From Pseudomonadota bacterium (GTDB taxonomy: Bacteria > Pseudomonadota > Gammaproteobacteria > Burkholderiales > Burkholderiaceae_B): DNA of 7,826 nt. The stretch covers positions 1 through 7,826 of the forward strand of contig JAEWEH010000478.1 in NCBI GenBank assembly GCA_023389535.1, in the 5' to 3' direction. The position numbers and the translations under genes were made by a program. Positions 6,374 to 7,826 of this stretch are shown here, piece by piece. How positions within the stretch are numbered: the first letter of the stretch is position 1; the number at the start of each line of letters is the position of its first letter. The notes beneath the pieces are model-generated. The model saw only the letters and a list, made by a program, of their open reading frames with translations, made no database searches and was not told where the DNA came from.

Positions 6374-6673
6374 ATGCCAAACGAGAATCATGCAGAAACG
6401 GAAGTCATGGAAACCCATCCGGACGGGCGCCGCGCGGTGGTGTGCCTCAGGGCCAACGGCCGGGCGTATTACCAGGCCTTCGGGCCCGATGGCTTCGGGG
6501 TGGGCGTCTACGACGTTCGGGACGAGGCCAGTTCCGCGGCGCAATGGGCCTGGGATTTCCTCGAGGAAGAGCCTGCGATCAGGCGGCTCGCGCTGATGCA
6601 ATTGATTATCGAAAAACTCAAACAGCAGTATCCGCTGGAAACTTCAGAAGTGGTGCTGGCTCCGAAAGGCTAG
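6374..6673 (+). CDS. Conserved-looking small hypothetical protein (99 aa)
   Basis: I do not recognise this protein. It has no signal peptide and no membrane segment, so it is probably cytoplasmic. Residues about 18-48 look beta-rich (RRAVVCLRANGRAYYQAF, then GVGVYDV), and residues about 51-86 look like one or two helices with an acidic patch DFLEEEP (61-67) followed by a mixed-charge amphipathic stretch. There is one cysteine (Cys24) and two tryptophans (58, 60). A promoter and ribosome site of good quality precede it, which argues against a chance reading frame; Met12 is an alternative start without a comparable ribosome site. It follows thrC after a 149-nt gap with a likely terminator, so it is probably not part of the threonine unit. 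Its last 30 nt overlap the end of hpnE on the other strand. Confidence 0.72.
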   Translation: MPNENHAETEVMETHPDGRRAVVCLRANGRAYYQAFGPDGFGVGVYDVRDEASSAAQWAWDFLEEEPAIRRLALMQLIIEKLKQQYPLETSEVVLAPKG

Positions 6674-7826
6674 TTCGGCTGCGCGCCGGCCACTGCGCAC
6701 TGCGCCTTCCAGCACCCCCGGATACCCCGTATCGGTCCAGTCGCCCGCAACCCATATTCCGTTCCACGGTGTGGAATTGGCCGGGCGCGCCAAGCCCGGC
6801 GTGGCGGCGAAAGTGGCCCGCTTCTCGGTAATCACGGTGTGGTCCAGCATCTCGGGCATGGCGCCGTAATGCGCCGTTTGCTCGCGGATCTGGCTGATGG
6901 TTGCCTGCACGACCTGGCTGGCGGTGCAGGCCTGCATCGCGCGTGCGTCGCTGATCACCACATGCAGCAGCGCCTCGCCGACCGAGCCAACGCCCAATGC
7001 GCTTTTGTCGAACAGCCACTGCCCGAAGTGCTGCCGCGCCGGATCGTCGATCAGCATCAGCATGGGCTGGGGAAGCCGCCAGGGCCGAGCCAGGCGCAGG
7101 GTGACCGTGGCGATGGGAATAAAGCGGAAGGCTTCCAGGTCGGCCAGATAGGCGGCGCTGCCGGCACGCTCCGGTAACTGGCGCAGCAGCCGGAGCGCGG
7201 ATGGCGTATTGCAGGCAATGATGGCGCCATCGAAAGCTTCATCGTCCACCTGGATCCGGCCTGCCATGCTGCTCAAGCGCCGAACGGCCTGGCCCAGACG
7301 CAAGTCCCCCAGTTGGCTGGCCGCTCGATCCGGCCATAGCGTCGACAGATCCACGCGCGGTATCAGGACGTCTGAAGCACTGCGCGGGCCGCCAACGCTA
7401 TCCCGCAGCACCCGGGCGAATAGCTGGGCGCTCGCTTCGTCGACCGGGGTGTTCAGCGCGGCCACGCATAGCGGCTGCCATAACATGCGTATGGCGGTGC
7501 CTGATTGGCGGCCGTTCGCCAGCCACTGGGCGACGGTCAGGCCGGGACGGGGACGCCAGCCTTCGAGCCGCAAGCGTGCAAGCTGCCTGGCGATGGCATA
7601 GCGATCCGTCCACCCCAGTCCACGCGCACCGCATAGGGCGGACAGCAAATGCAGGGGCGCGGGCAGCGCCGGGGCGTGCATCCTGAACCGGCCATCCGCC
7701 GATTGCAATGTCAGCGTTTCCTTATAGAACAGGGCATCCGCATCCAGGCCCAGTTCGTGCATCAACCCCAAGGTTTCCGTGTAGGCCCCGAGCAAAATAT
7801 GCTGGCCGTTGTCGATATCCCCGCCC
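6644..7826 (-). CDS. hpnE: Hydroxysqualene dehydroxylase HpnE (partial, N-terminus beyond right edge)
   Basis: The C-terminal 393 residues of a flavin amine oxidase-like protein are present. The first codons in view read GGDIDNGQHILLGAY, a typical HpnE stretch that lies some 50 residues from the start of full-length members, so the N-terminal FAD-binding Rossmann motif is outside the window. Near the end, AGDWTDTGYPGVLEGAV (encoded around 6700-6748) is the C-terminal FAD-contacting motif of this superfamily. HpnE reduces hydroxysqualene to squalene, the last step of the HpnC-HpnD-HpnE route from farnesyl diphosphate, feeding hopanoid synthesis; it is expected to work at or near the inner membrane. 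A TTG at 7793-7795 could be mistaken for a start but sits within the conserved motif and is a normal Leu codon. A carotenoid or phytoene desaturase-like oxidase is the main alternative, but the DNGQH motif favours HpnE. Confidence 0.9.
   Translation of the reverse strand, partial: GGDIDNGQHILLGAYTETLGLMHELGLDADALFYKETLTLQSADGRFRMHAPALPAPLHLLSALCGARGLGWTDRYAIARQLARLRLEGWRPRPGLTVAQWLANGRQSGTAIRMLWQPLCVAALNTPVDEASAQLFARVLRDSVGGPRSASDVLIPRVDLSTLWPDRAASQLGDLRLGQAVRRLSSMAGRIQVDDEAFDGAIIACNTPSALRLLRQLPERAGSAAYLADLEAFRFIPIATVTLRLARPWRLPQPMLMLIDDPARQHFGQWLFDKSALGVGSVGEALLHVVISDARAMQACTASQVVQATISQIREQTAHYGAMPEMLDHTVITEKRATFAATPGLARPANSTPWNGIWVAGDWTDTGYPGVLEGAVRSGRRAAELAFRSQHHF

Noticed and set aside
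6662..6678. CCGAA/TTCGG hairpin at the convergent gene ends, considered as a bidirectional terminator
   Set aside because: Only five base pairs, a 7-nt loop and no T run on either strand.
6004..6831. Plus-strand frame of 275 codons spanning the thrC end, the intergenic region and the small gene
   Set aside because: It crosses a probable terminator and promoter, and its product is Arg/Pro/Ser-rich frame-shifted sequence. The 99-aa frame has the ribosome site instead.

Overview
This window reads as an ordinary piece of core chromosome from a high-GC betaproteobacterium. The best guess is a member of the Burkholderiales of the Bordetella/Achromobacter/Pusillimonas type (Alcaligenaceae). That guess rests on the gene set and order recalled for this group (alaC-hom-thrC next to bcp and a PIN-PhoH gene, with a hopanoid gene nearby), not on a database search. 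There is no rRNA, tRNA, mobile element, CRISPR array or phage gene.

Layout. Positions 1-2120, minus strand: a gene for an Mth938-like domain protein with a GTG start, then a Bcp/PrxQ-type peroxiredoxin joined to it by an ATGA overlap. After a 52-nt gap comes a PIN-PhoH ATPase gene that runs off the left edge just after its Walker A motif. Positions 2121-2323: a 203-nt divergent control region. It carries a good sigma70-type promoter for the leftward genes, a weaker candidate for the rightward genes, an A/T tract and three copies of a TTWYCGGTT element. Positions 2324-6224, plus strand: alaC (PLP aminotransferase), hom (homoserine dehydrogenase with ACT domain) and thrC (threonine synthase), each overlapping the next by ATGA. 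Positions 6225-6373: a probable terminator followed by an extended -10 promoter. Positions 6374-6673, plus strand: a 99-aa protein of unknown function. Positions 6644-7826, minus strand: the C-terminal 393 residues of HpnE (hydroxysqualene dehydroxylase), tail to tail with the small gene and overlapping it by 30 nt; its N-terminus lies beyond the right edge.

How they work together. hom and thrC supply the first and last steps from aspartate semialdehyde to threonine; the kinase step between them (thrB) is not encoded here. AlaC makes alanine from pyruvate, and its tight coupling to hom and thrC suggests joint control of amino-acid synthesis. The leftward genes look like a small stress or housekeeping unit (thiol peroxidase plus an RNA-related ATPase). 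HpnE belongs to squalene/hopanoid synthesis, so hpnD and hpnC may lie just beyond the right edge.

I found no convincing undescribed multi-gene system. The points most worth a second look are the repeated element in the divergent control region, the unknown 99-aa protein and its overlap with hpnE, the missing resolving cysteine in the peroxiredoxin, and the long low-complexity N-terminus of the PhoH protein.
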